NCBI GenBank assembly: GCA_021813325.1
Contig: JAKALA010000044.1
Coordinates: forward strand, 1-35,548
Direction of reading: 5' to 3'
Length of the DNA: 35,548 nt
Source of the DNA: a bacterium
Lineage (GTDB): Bacteria; Verrucomicrobiota; Verrucomicrobiia; Limisphaerales; UBA11358
Each line of letters opens with the position of its first letter. Position 1 is the stretch's first letter. The position numbers and the translations under genes are program-made. Below the pieces are notes generated by a model. It saw only the letters and a program-made list of their open reading frames with translations. It was not told the origin of the DNA and ran no database searches. Of the stretch, positions 1-7,339 are shown piece after piece.

Positions 1-20
1 CGTTCGGTTGAGGTGAGTTC

Positions 21-57
21 GATGGGGGTCGCGGGTCGGGCCATGCCCCCATCTTTT
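21..57 (+). terminator. Possible rho-independent terminator
   Basis: A perfect 8-bp stem (GATGGGGG at 21-28 pairing with CCCCCATC at 46-53) is followed by TTTTG. The loop is long (17 nt) but GC-rich and could fold further. This would end a plus-strand transcript starting left of the window. It could equally be a helix of a larger structured RNA, since more hairpins follow at 67-80, 104-121 and 162-184. Confidence 0.35.
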
Positions 58-197
58 GTTATTACGCTTGTCTTTGCAAGTGGATACTAGAAGTAAGACG
101 AACCTGTGGTTCCGTCCACAGTAGCCTATCGGCATCGGCGCGACTGGTAACGGTTGGGTCGAAAGCTGCCGAGACAACAGCTTTTAATCATAATGAT

Positions 198-353
198 ACG
201 GAGACAATCGTGAGAAAGTCTCTGTGCCTGCCAGCGTCAAGGCGGGTAGGCGAATCTTCAAAACGTGCTGGCGGCGGGATTTCATGGGAGGTCAAGGAGG
301 GGGCACCCTCCTTGCGAGCGTCGTGTGGCCTGTGGCCAAACGACTATGCTCGC
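198..353 (+). ncRNA. Candidate structured RNA (unassigned; possibly HEARO/omega-RNA-like)
   Basis: No convincing protein is encoded here, but successive strong helices can be drawn. They are: 198-205 with 218-225 (8 bp, one G-U); 226-237 with 263-275 (about 11 bp with small bulges); a perfect 8-bp stem 294-301/306-313 with a GGCA loop; and a 15-bp stepped hairpin pairing 314-319 with 348-353, 320-324 with 340-344 and 327-330 with 334-337. The G-U pair would be A-C on the other strand, which favours plus-strand RNA. The helices abut each other, as in compact ribozyme-like or guide-RNA scaffolds. A GTGA tetranucleotide at 210-213 and the setting in mobile-element debris made me think of HEARO/IscB-associated omega RNAs. 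No IscB gene is present and I cannot run a covariance model, so the family is a guess. Confidence 0.35.
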
Positions 354-363
354 CTGTTTGGTT

Positions 364-570
364 TCAGAGGGTGGGCCATATCGAATGCACCACGAAGATG
401 ATGACGATGATAATGATCCAGAACCCGGTAGAGACGTAGAGCACGCCAGCACGGTCAACAAACCAGCCGGCGGCATTGAGCAAAGCGTTGTGCAATCTGA
501 CAACCCGGCGCAAGTGTCGCGTCAGGATCAGGAAACCATCCGCACAAAATCTTACACCGTCCCGGCCGGA
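364..570 (-). pseudogene. C-terminal relic of an unidentified membrane protein
   Basis: A minus-strand frame is open from 570 to a TGA at 364-366 and has no plausible start codon. Its last 59 codons read like real protein: a basic stretch (LILTRHLRRVVRLHNALL), then AAGWFVDRAGVLYV, then a strong transmembrane helix rich in Ile and Val, ending HSIWPTL. The upstream part of this frame lies under the SRAP-like fragment, and protein-like sequence switches frame at about 555-570. That suggests two unrelated gene pieces joined by deletion or insertion. I do not recognise the parent family. Confidence 0.3.
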
Positions 571-697
571 TCACCGGCGCGAGCTGCGTCGGCGCGATGT
601 TGTAGCGCGGCCCGAAAAACGGCACCCGCGACATGATGACGCCGACCAGTTTGATCAGCTCGCTGAAATCTTTCGCCGCTGTATATCGCCCGCACAT
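455..697 (-). pseudogene. N-terminal fragment of SRAP (YedK/HMCES-like) DNA-crosslink protein
   Basis: The frame starts MCGRYT, which is the hallmark of SOS-response-associated peptidase (SRAP) proteins. In that family Cys2 forms a covalent link to abasic sites in single-stranded DNA. Residues 33-45 (RYNIAPTQLAPVI) match the next conserved SRAP block, including the catalytic-pocket Asn. After about residue 46 the similarity stops and an unrelated 34-residue tail runs to a TGA. A full SRAP protein is roughly 200-230 residues and this one has 80. It lacks the conserved His/Glu region and should be inactive. SRAP genes often travel with mobile DNA, which fits the broken integrase next door. Confidence 0.6.
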
Positions 698-714
698 GGC
701 ATCACATTATCACA

Positions 715-778
715 TGCCCCGGACAATGCCTGTCCAACCGAAAATTTTTCCCCTTCGGATTTTCGTATTGTCCGGGCA
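715..778. repeat. Long imperfect inverted repeat between SRAP fragment and integrase
   Basis: TGCCCCGGACAAT (715-727) pairs with ATTGTCCGGGCA (767-778), 12 bp with one bulged C. Inside it CGAAAAT (739-745) pairs with ATTTTCG (759-765). The repeat lies between the integrase stop codon (794) and the SRAP-like start (697). It could be a bidirectional terminator, a recombinase-binding or attachment element, or a small palindromic repeat. There is no strong T-run on either side. Confidence 0.5.
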
Positions 779-793
779 GCGGCGGGCCCAGTT

Positions 794-2062
794 TCAGCCC
801 TTGCCCTTCGGCATGATGGCAAACCACGATTTGGCGTCTTCCGGCCGCACCAGCTCGCAATAATGTTGGAAAATCATCTGCGGCGAATTGCCCGCCTCCA
901 GCGAAACTTTGACGACATCTTGCGTCTCCGCCAAGCGGTAGCTGATATACGAATGGCGCATCGCATTCCGCTTCCAGGTGAACGCCGCCGTCGGGTCCTT
1001 CTTCTTCAATTTTGCATCCACCCGCGCCGCCAGCTTGTCAATTTGGTTGGAGGTGTTGACATAATCGCAAATGTGCCCGCTGGCCTTGCGGTGGGGTTTC
1101 AGCCACCGTTTCAAATTATCCTGAATCGGCACCAGCCGCCGGCTGGCGGTCTTGGCCTTGTTCGCCTTCACCTCGATGAATCCGTCCTCCATCCGCACTT
1201 CGGCCCAATCCAATCGTTGCAGTTCGGCATGGCGCAGACCGGCAAACGCGCCGATCGCCAGAAACGGAATCAGGCGCTTGTCGGCCATCTTCAAGACCGC
1301 CGCCATTTCCTCGGGCCGGAAAATTTCAATCTCGCCGTTTTCTTCCCGCGCCTGGGCCACATCCTCGATTTCCACCGTGCCCTTCACCAGATAGCCGCGT
1401 GACACCGCGAAATTGATCAGCGTGCCGATGGCCCGCCGGAAATTGTTTCGGGACCGGCCCGTCACCGGCAGCGCTTTTCCAGCCTCGTCCGGTTCGCCCT
1501 TCAAATCACGCAGGAAGTCTTGGATCTCCGCGCTCGTCAGAAAGGTGATGGAACCGGGAAACTTTTTGGCAAATCGCCCCAGCCGCTATTTCAAATCAGA
1601 AGTGTAATACTTGCTGACCCCGTCCGCCGTCTTGGCTGCAATCATTTCCCCGACCACTTTCGGCACCAGCATCCTGGGCATCTGGGGCGGATTGCGCTTG
1701 ATAAAATAACGGGCTGCTTCCACCAGCGACCCGCCCTGCAAGAGCGCGTGGGCTTCGGCAAACTGCATCACGGCCATCTCCAGGGGCACCCCGGTGGGCT
1801 TCAACGCCTCGATGGCGCGAATGTAGGAAAGCCGGTCGCCGCTCTCCAGCTTCAGCACATTGACCTCGCCCTTGGAAAGATTGTTGGCGACCGTCTCGGC
1901 TTCCGTGGTTGCCAGTTCCAAATCGGCGAAAGTTTTCCGCACGCGCTTGTCCCCGAGGTAATAGGAAACCGTGTAGGCATCGCATCCGCGTGAGGGCGTG
2001 CGGTAGATTTTGACGATGGTATGCCCCCGCTTGACCTTGATGGAAAACTTGGGGTTTGACAT
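794..2062 (-). pseudogene. Tyrosine recombinase/integrase interrupted by an in-frame TAG
   Basis: Site-specific integrase of the phage/XerD superfamily. Translation from the ATG at 2062 runs 158 codons, meets a TAG at 1586-1588, then continues in the same frame without a shift (RLGRFAKKFPG...) to the end, 422 codons in all. Residues 1-185 are the N-terminal and core-binding part. The catalytic domain has box I Arg (AGLRHAEL, about R277), the beta-hairpin Lys (about K304), box II (NAMRHSYISYR, R369, with Asn for the usual first His), a GNSP box in place of GHSS, and the nucleophile in QHYCELV (about Y401). A start inside the second half (TTG at 1504) would lack the core-binding domain. Other genes here use TAG as a normal stop, so recoding is unlikely and a nonsense mutation is the simplest reading. 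The gene starts 65 bp from the 3' end of tRNA-Gly, a classical integration site. Confidence 0.85.
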
Positions 2063-2126
2063 AAGCCGATTATGTCATGAATCTGTCAGGAGACCAAGAA
2101 AACCCCAATATTTCCCTTATAAACGT

Positions 2127-2200
2127 TGGAGCGGGTGAAGGGAATCGAACCCTCGTCTCAGCCTTGGGAAGGCCACATTCTACCATTGAACCACACCCGC
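2127..2200 (-). tRNA. tRNA-Gly (anticodon CCC)
   Basis: The minus strand reads GCGGGTG acceptor, D-arm GTTCAATGGTAGAAT, anticodon loop TTCCCAA (anticodon CCC), T-arm GAGGGTTCGATTCCCTT, CACCCGC acceptor and an encoded discriminator plus CCA (TCCA at 2130-2127). The anticodon stem closes through G-C pairs plus two G-U wobbles. It strongly resembles bacterial tRNA-Gly(CCC). Its 3' end faces the integrase relic, making it the likely attachment gene of the decayed element, but I find no second copy of the T-arm/acceptor sequence in the window. Confidence 0.95.
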
Positions 2201-2282
2201 TGCCGGCGTGATGCTTGAACAGCTTTATTGCTAACAGACCGGACGGGCGCTAGCAATCCCGATTATGTGGCCGATGCCAAGG

Positions 2283-5162
2283 TCATACCGGAACCTGTAG
2301 CCGTTCAAGCGCGGACTGTAGTTGCTGGCTGACCTCGGATTGTTGGGCCGGCTCGATGAGCTTGCAACCGCTGCCATCGCTAACGTAGAAACTGTCAATG
2401 GCGGCGCCGCGTTCGGTGACGATGCGCGCGGCGGAAATATCCAGATTCAGGGCCAGAAAGGTTTGCGAGATGGCATAAAGCAGCCCCAAACGGTCCTCGG
2501 TTTCAATTTCAATCAGCGTGCGCTCTTCCGAAGTTTCATTGTCAAAGCGGATTTTGGTGCCGATGCGTTCCCCTAAATAGGCGGAGTAGGCCGGGCGCGA
2601 AGCGGCTTGCCGGGCGATGAGTTTGTATAAATCCAGATCCTCTCCGGTCATGGCCGCTTCGAGCAGGTCGGTGAATTTTTCCCGCTGTTCCCGCTCCGCC
2701 AGGTTTCCGGTCCGTCCGTCGTTGACGAAAAAAGTGTCCAGGGCGATGCCGTCGGCGCGCGTGAAAATCTGCGCTCCCAGGATGTTCAAGCCGGAGGCGC
2801 TCAACGTCCCCGCAATTTTGCTGAACAGGCCGGCGCGGTCCCAGGTGCAGACTTTTACCAAATTGTAGCCGCGATCCCGTTCATCAATCCAGGCGGTCAC
2901 CGGCGCCAGCGCCCGCGAATTTTCCATCAACAGGCGATGCATGAACCGATGTGCCAGTTCGATGTCATCCAGGATTTGCGCGGGCGTGTAAATTTCATAA
3001 TAACGCGCGGGCAGCAGGCTGAAATGCGCGTCGAGTTCTTCGTCCAGAATGCGTTTGGGGGCCAGCTCACGCACCAGGTTTTGGATTTCTTCTTTGGCCT
3101 TTTCAGACGCCCGCCGAAATTCTGTGCCGCCTGCCAATAGTGTTAGCGCCCGCGAATGCAACTGCCAGAGCAATGAATCTTTGAAACCGCTCCATAATTT
3201 GTCGCTGGTGCCCTGGGAATCGGCGAAGGTTAGCAGCGTCAGCAAATTCAGTTTTTCGGTCGTCCCCACTTGCCGGGCAAAGTTGCGGATCACAGAGGAA
3301 TCATCCAGGTCGCGCCGCTGCGACAAGGTGGCCATGAGCAGGTGGTTTTCCACGAGAAATTCCACCGTATCCGCGGCGGCGGTATCGAGCTGCAGCCGTT
3401 TCGCGGCGCGCATGGCCAGACTGGCGCCGATCTCGGCATGCCGGCCTTGCGCGTGCGGCGTGGCCTTGCCGACATCGTGCAGGAGCAGGGCGAGATACAA
3501 CAAACCCGGATGCTCCAAACTTTGCAGCAGCGGGGCGTAATGTTTTTGCGGCGGTTCCTTGGCCTCCCAGATTTTATCGAGTTGCTCCAGGCAAACCAGC
3601 GTGTGTTCGTCAGCCGCGTATTGATGATAAAATTCATGCTGCACCAGACAGGTGAGCTTGCCGAATTCGGGGATGTATTTGCCCAGAAAATTCACTTCGT
3701 GCATGGCGCGGAGAATGTGGGCCACATCGCCGCGACGTTCGAGAATGGTCAAAAAAGTTTCGCGCACATGCGCATCGTTCAAGAATTCGCGGTTGACGAG
3801 CGCCATTTGGTTGCGGATCAGTTGCGCCAGGTCGGGATGCAGTTGCAGATGCCGCTGCTGGGCGTGCAGGAAAACACGCATCAAACGGCGCGGCGCATCG
3901 CGGAAAATGCGGTTGTTGGCGGCGCTAATTTCGCCGTCCACGAAGATAAAACCGTCCACCGGTTCCGGCATTTTGCGGGCCGACCGGACGGGAAACAGCC
4001 GGCGCAGCCTGGCCAGCCGGCTGGTTTGGGAGGGCGAGAGCAGCGCCATGCGTTGTTCCAGCGTGCGCGTGATCAGGTAGATGTTGCGCATGTGGACATA
4101 GAGATCACGCATGAATTTTTCGATGCGCCGGCTGGGCGAACGGTCCGAATATCCCAGATTGGTGGCCACGGCGGGCTGCAAATTTTTGCCCAGCACATCC
4201 TGGGGCCGGTTGGTGTGGTAGTGCAGTTCGGTCCGCACCCGCAGCAGAAAATCATACGCGGCCTCCAACTGGCGCCGTTCGGCAGCGGTGACGAATTCCA
4301 ACTCCTGCAAATCGCGGAGCGAGCGGGTGCGGTGTTTGAAGAAGGACATCCACAGCAGGTTTTGGAAATCGCGCAGGCCGCCGCAACCGTTCTTGATGTT
4401 CGGCTCCTGCATGCACGCGGAGTTGCCGTATTTGCCGCGGCGGGTGGCCTGATCCTCCAACCGCATGGTGATGTATTTTTCCTCGAATCCCAGCACACAT
4501 TTGCTGACGATCGTTTTGGAAAATTTGGCGAACAGCGTGGCGCTGCCGACAATCAGGCGCGATTCGATCATCGACGTCTTGGACTGCATGTCGGTGTTGG
4601 CGACTTTCACGCAGTCATCCAGATCGCGCACGGAATAGCCAATCTTCAAGCCGATGTCCCAAAGCGGATACAAAATACCGTCGATGAGCTTGGCGAGATG
4701 CGGCAGGGGTTTGGTCACCGCCACCTGCCCCTCGTGCAGAAACATGAAATCGATGTCGCTCTGCGGATTCAGTTCGGCCCGACCAAACCCGCCAATGGCC
4801 ACCAGGGCAATGTGGGGAAATTCCTTCTGCGCCTGGGGCGAAAGACCTTTGCGCACGGACTCCCACAAATGGCGAATCAAGGCGTCCAAAATGGTGGCTC
4901 GTGCTTGGCAAATTTCAATGCCGTCGGCGCCGCTGCGATGGAGTAGCTTGAGCCGGTGGGTTTCCACCTTGAGAAACGTTTTATACCGCGCGAGCTTTTC
5001 TGCGGGCGTGACGTTGGGCGAGAAGGTCAAGCGCACCTCGGCGGCGGCTTCAATTTTTTTTAGCAGATCCTGCACGGGCGCATAAGGTGCGGGCAAAACG
5101 CGTCCAGCGCAAGCGCGCTGCGCTGCGACGGCAAGGGGATTTTGCTTATGCCGCCAGCGCAA
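2283..5162 (-). CDS. glnD: [Protein-PII] uridylyltransferase / uridylyl-removing enzyme
   Basis: Bifunctional cytoplasmic nitrogen sensor that uridylylates and deuridylylates PII proteins according to glutamine. The 959-residue length is typical. The nucleotidyltransferase signature GGFGRAELNPQSDID lies at about 124-138. The HD phosphohydrolase motif LLLHDVGKATPHAQGRHAEI has its H562-D563 pair in the expected place. Two C-terminal ACT domains follow, at about 765-840 (DRAGLFSKIAGTL) and 878-950 (DRLGLLYAISQTF), which bind glutamine in the family. The start is uncertain: the first possible start is TTG at 5162, overlapping the end of folA by 17 bp, and an in-frame GTG at 5075 is an alternative. 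Neither has a clear ribosome-binding site. The overlap suggests cotranscription, and perhaps translational coupling, with folA and thyX. Confidence 0.95.
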   Translation of the reverse strand: MRWRHKQNPLAVAAQRACAGRVLPAPYAPVQDLLKKIEAAAEVRLTFSPNVTPAEKLARYKTFLKVETHRLKLLHRSGADGIEICQARATILDALIRHLWESVRKGLSPQAQKEFPHIALVAIGGFGRAELNPQSDIDFMFLHEGQVAVTKPLPHLAKLIDGILYPLWDIGLKIGYSVRDLDDCVKVANTDMQSKTSMIESRLIVGSATLFAKFSKTIVSKCVLGFEEKYITMRLEDQATRRGKYGNSACMQEPNIKNGCGGLRDFQNLLWMSFFKHRTRSLRDLQELEFVTAAERRQLEAAYDFLLRVRTELHYHTNRPQDVLGKNLQPAVATNLGYSDRSPSRRIEKFMRDLYVHMRNIYLITRTLEQRMALLSPSQTSRLARLRRLFPVRSARKMPEPVDGFIFVDGEISAANNRIFRDAPRRLMRVFLHAQQRHLQLHPDLAQLIRNQMALVNREFLNDAHVRETFLTILERRGDVAHILRAMHEVNFLGKYIPEFGKLTCLVQHEFYHQYAADEHTLVCLEQLDKIWEAKEPPQKHYAPLLQSLEHPGLLYLALLLHDVGKATPHAQGRHAEIGASLAMRAAKRLQLDTAAADTVEFLVENHLLMATLSQRRDLDDSSVIRNFARQVGTTEKLNLLTLLTFADSQGTSDKLWSGFKDSLLWQLHSRALTLLAGGTEFRRASEKAKEEIQNLVRELAPKRILDEELDAHFSLLPARYYEIYTPAQILDDIELAHRFMHRLLMENSRALAPVTAWIDERDRGYNLVKVCTWDRAGLFSKIAGTLSASGLNILGAQIFTRADGIALDTFFVNDGRTGNLAEREQREKFTDLLEAAMTGEDLDLYKLIARQAASRPAYSAYLGERIGTKIRFDNETSEERTLIEIETEDRLGLLYAISQTFLALNLDISAARIVTERGAAIDSFYVSDGSGCKLIEPAQQSEVSQQLQSALERLQVPV

Positions 5163-5742
5163 ACAGCGACCGGTGCTGATAATGCAAAATTTTGAACTCC
5201 GGCTCGTCGCGCAAAACCTCCATCAGATCGAAGCGCTCTTCGAAGGGCGGGAAAAACGCGTCGCCTTCGACCTCGCGCTTAACCACGGTCAAATAAAGGT
5301 CCGAACAGAACGGCAGGGTCTTCTTGTAAATCTGCGCGCCGCCGCAGATAAAAAACTCCAGCGGCGAACTGGCGGGATCAAGCTTCAGGACGTTTTTGAT
5401 GAGGCGCAAATCCACGCTGGCGGCGGCGCCGACTTTCGGCAGTTCAAACTGGGTCGGCTGGTCCGGGAAATGCGTTTTGCCGCGGCCCACCCACGCCTGG
5501 CCGAACACTTCCGGCAGGTTTTGTTGCAACCGCCCCGGATGCCGGCTCAGGACGATGTTGATGCGATCCGGCAACGGCTGGCTGCCCAGGCTTTCAAAGG
5601 TTTTGCGGCCCATGATGACCACGTGGCCGGAGGTCATTTTCTTGAACCACTGGAAATCTTCGGGCAAATGCCACGGGATTTTGTTGCCCGCGCCGATCAC
5701 GCGGTTCAACGACATCGCCGCTATGGCCTTGAAGTGTTTCAT
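5146..5742 (-). CDS. folA: Dihydrofolate reductase
   Basis: Reduces dihydrofolate to tetrahydrofolate with NADPH. The 198-residue protein has the N-terminal block NRVIGAGNKIPWHLPEDF (W24 and D29 equivalent to E. coli W22 and D27), the NADPH-binding block VIMGRKTFESLG, then PLPDRINIVLSR and FICGGAQIY. It is about 40 residues longer than E. coli FolA. The extra sequence lies between about 75 and 125 (after the SRHPG block) and is not a repeat. The start ATG lies 41 bp after the thyX-like stop, and its end overlaps glnD. DHFR beside a ThyX-type protein is notable because canonical ThyX produces tetrahydrofolate and makes DHFR less needed. A ThyA elsewhere in the genome would explain it. Confidence 0.95.
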   Translation of the reverse strand: MKHFKAIAAMSLNRVIGAGNKIPWHLPEDFQWFKKMTSGHVVIMGRKTFESLGSQPLPDRINIVLSRHPGRLQQNLPEVFGQAWVGRGKTHFPDQPTQFELPKVGAAASVDLRLIKNVLKLDPASSPLEFFICGGAQIYKKTLPFCSDLYLTVVKREVEGDAFFPPFEERFDLMEVLRDEPEFKILHYQHRSLFALAA

Positions 5743-5783
5743 CTAAATTCCAGGCAAATTGGAGGCCCGCCGCCAGACCAGTC

Positions 5784-7193
5784 CTATTCAGGCTCGCCGC
5801 TGCCCTCTAAAATCAGCCCCTTGGTGGCTGGAAATCGCTGATACCACAAGGCCAGGACATCGCGCAGATGTTTCGCATAACGGTAGTGCGCGCCCAATCC
5901 GGTGCGCAGTTCCGCTTCGTAAATGAATTTGTCGGCCGTGGTCGTGTGTTCAAACGGGTATTCAGTTCCCAGGACTGTCCAGCAAGCATAAGCGGCATCG
6001 CCGTTTTTCAGCAACGACCGCGCTTTCGCCGATGCCTTCCTGCCCACAGTGGATTGTTGTTTCAACAGCATCTTCTTGGAATCTTGGCCCGGTGGCAGTT
6101 GGTCCGCCGCATCATAAAATCCCATCGGGATCTGGGGACAATGCTTGGTGCCGGGGCGGTGACGGTTCAAATCACGGATTTCGGCAAAGGCGATCCGAGA
6201 CCAACCAAAACGGACAGTGGTTCGCTGTAAGCCGCTGCCGACGGGAGCATAGCGGTTGGAATGGTATTTGAGATCGCGGGCCAATTCGTCCTCGGTCACG
6301 CCCTCAGGAACGCCAACCGTGAGGTGGGGAATTGCTGCCGCTTCGACGTCGGCGGGTTCGGTCAACACGGAAGACTGGCTTTGTGCCGCCCGCACGAGCT
6401 TCTGAAATTCCGCGGCCAGCATTGCCTGGTGATATTCCGTGGCCCGGGCATGTCGAATCATGCGCGGAGCGGAAATCTCCAGTTCACTGCGGATCATTTC
6501 TCCCAACCGGCGACATTCCGGCAGCGGATGGGACAGGAGATGCTGACAGAGACTGACCCACCCACGAGCGGACATGATCAGCATGACATTGGTGGCGGCG
6601 GCAACCGGCAGGTAATACCTTGACCGGTCGAACGCATAATTGCGCTTCATCCGCGCCACTTTCTTTTGTGCCGAATCAGAACTGTCTTCCAACAGGGAAC
6701 GGGGAATCCCCATCAACGCGGGATTCGCCGACGCCAAATCCTCCCAGAGTTGCAGCGAAGCTTGGTAGGCCCGGAAGCATTCCTCCATCAATCCGCGCCA
6801 TTCGGCGACCGATTCGGATTGGATTCCTAGCGCTTCGGGTGAAATGAGACCGTCAACCGCGATTTTGATGTAGCGCGTGGAGGATTCTTGTCCGCCCGCC
6901 GTTGGACAGAGCGTCCAGATGTAATAGGCGAGCCACATGGAAACATCATCAATGAACATGGCCACCGGCACCATGTCAGCAATCGATTGATGCCCGTAGT
7001 CCACCATCCGGAAAATCGAGTCCACCGACTTCTCCAAGTTATTGGGATCAATCTTGGCAAGAATCGAATCGAGTCCCTCGTTGTTGCGGGAATACCGCGC
7101 ACCACTCGCCGCCAGCAGTTCAGGCGTCAGTGACGGACGTTGGACTGCCCCGGAAGCTTCGCTCGGGCGAACGGCAACTTGTGTGACTCGCAT
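5784..7193 (-). CDS. Double-domain FAD-dependent thymidylate synthase-like (ThyX) protein
   Basis: 469 residues, about twice the length of canonical ThyX (220-250), and made of two ThyX-like halves. The first half (about 10-230) has YGHQSIAD (66-73), the I-x-D-V-S helix, and QESSTRY (102-108), the right part of the ThyX motif RHRxxSxNExSxRY. The RHR that should precede it reads CPTAG instead. The second half (about 250-460) has FAEIRDLNRHRPGTKHCPQ, in which R344-H345-R346 supply the left part of the motif while the S-x-RY part is missing. The two halves may make one composite FAD/dUMP site, or the protein may have another role. It is likely the first gene of thyX-folA-glnD. Related proteins are, as I recall, annotated as ThyX in Verrucomicrobia. 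Thymidylate synthesis is not assured. Confidence 0.8.
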   Translation of the reverse strand: MRVTQVAVRPSEASGAVQRPSLTPELLAASGARYSRNNEGLDSILAKIDPNNLEKSVDSIFRMVDYGHQSIADMVPVAMFIDDVSMWLAYYIWTLCPTAGGQESSTRYIKIAVDGLISPEALGIQSESVAEWRGLMEECFRAYQASLQLWEDLASANPALMGIPRSLLEDSSDSAQKKVARMKRNYAFDRSRYYLPVAAATNVMLIMSARGWVSLCQHLLSHPLPECRRLGEMIRSELEISAPRMIRHARATEYHQAMLAAEFQKLVRAAQSQSSVLTEPADVEAAAIPHLTVGVPEGVTEDELARDLKYHSNRYAPVGSGLQRTTVRFGWSRIAFAEIRDLNRHRPGTKHCPQIPMGFYDAADQLPPGQDSKKMLLKQQSTVGRKASAKARSLLKNGDAAYACWTVLGTEYPFEHTTTADKFIYEAELRTGLGAHYRYAKHLRDVLALWYQRFPATKGLILEGSGEPE

Positions 7194-7339
7194 GTGGGAA
7201 TTATCGTCATTCGCCTTCTATTTGAAAAGCGAGGACTGGAAGATTCCCCGGATTCCCTTGCCGCGCGGGTCCGTCCAACCGCTTCCGGCTCCGGTCAGAA
7301 ACAGGATTTCATTTCGACAACGCAACCGGCTGGGACTGG

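Noticed and set aside
1-360. tmRNA (ssrA)
   Set aside because: There is no tRNA-like T-arm with encoded CCA, no start GGGG-C-U-G pattern and no tag reading frame ending in Leu-Ala-Ala.
1-800. Second attachment copy of the tRNA-Gly 3' end
   Set aside because: I looked for the T-arm/acceptor sequence (GGTTCGATTCCCTT, CACCCGC) on both strands and found none.
1586-1588. Genome-wide TAG recoding
   Set aside because: Other intact genes in the window (the ThyX-like, DA1-like and sulfatase-like genes) end normally with TAG.
2227-2257. Terminator of glnD (ATTGCTA ... TAGCAAT)
   Set aside because: The 7-bp stem is AT-rich with a 17-nt loop and is not followed by a T-run on the minus strand.
3270-4946. 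A 558-codon open frame on the plus strand opposite glnD
   Set aside because: It lies wholly antisense to a clear glnD with all domains, its residue composition (many His, Gln, Arg, Ala) is typical of the reverse of a GC-rich gene, and it has no recognisable motif.
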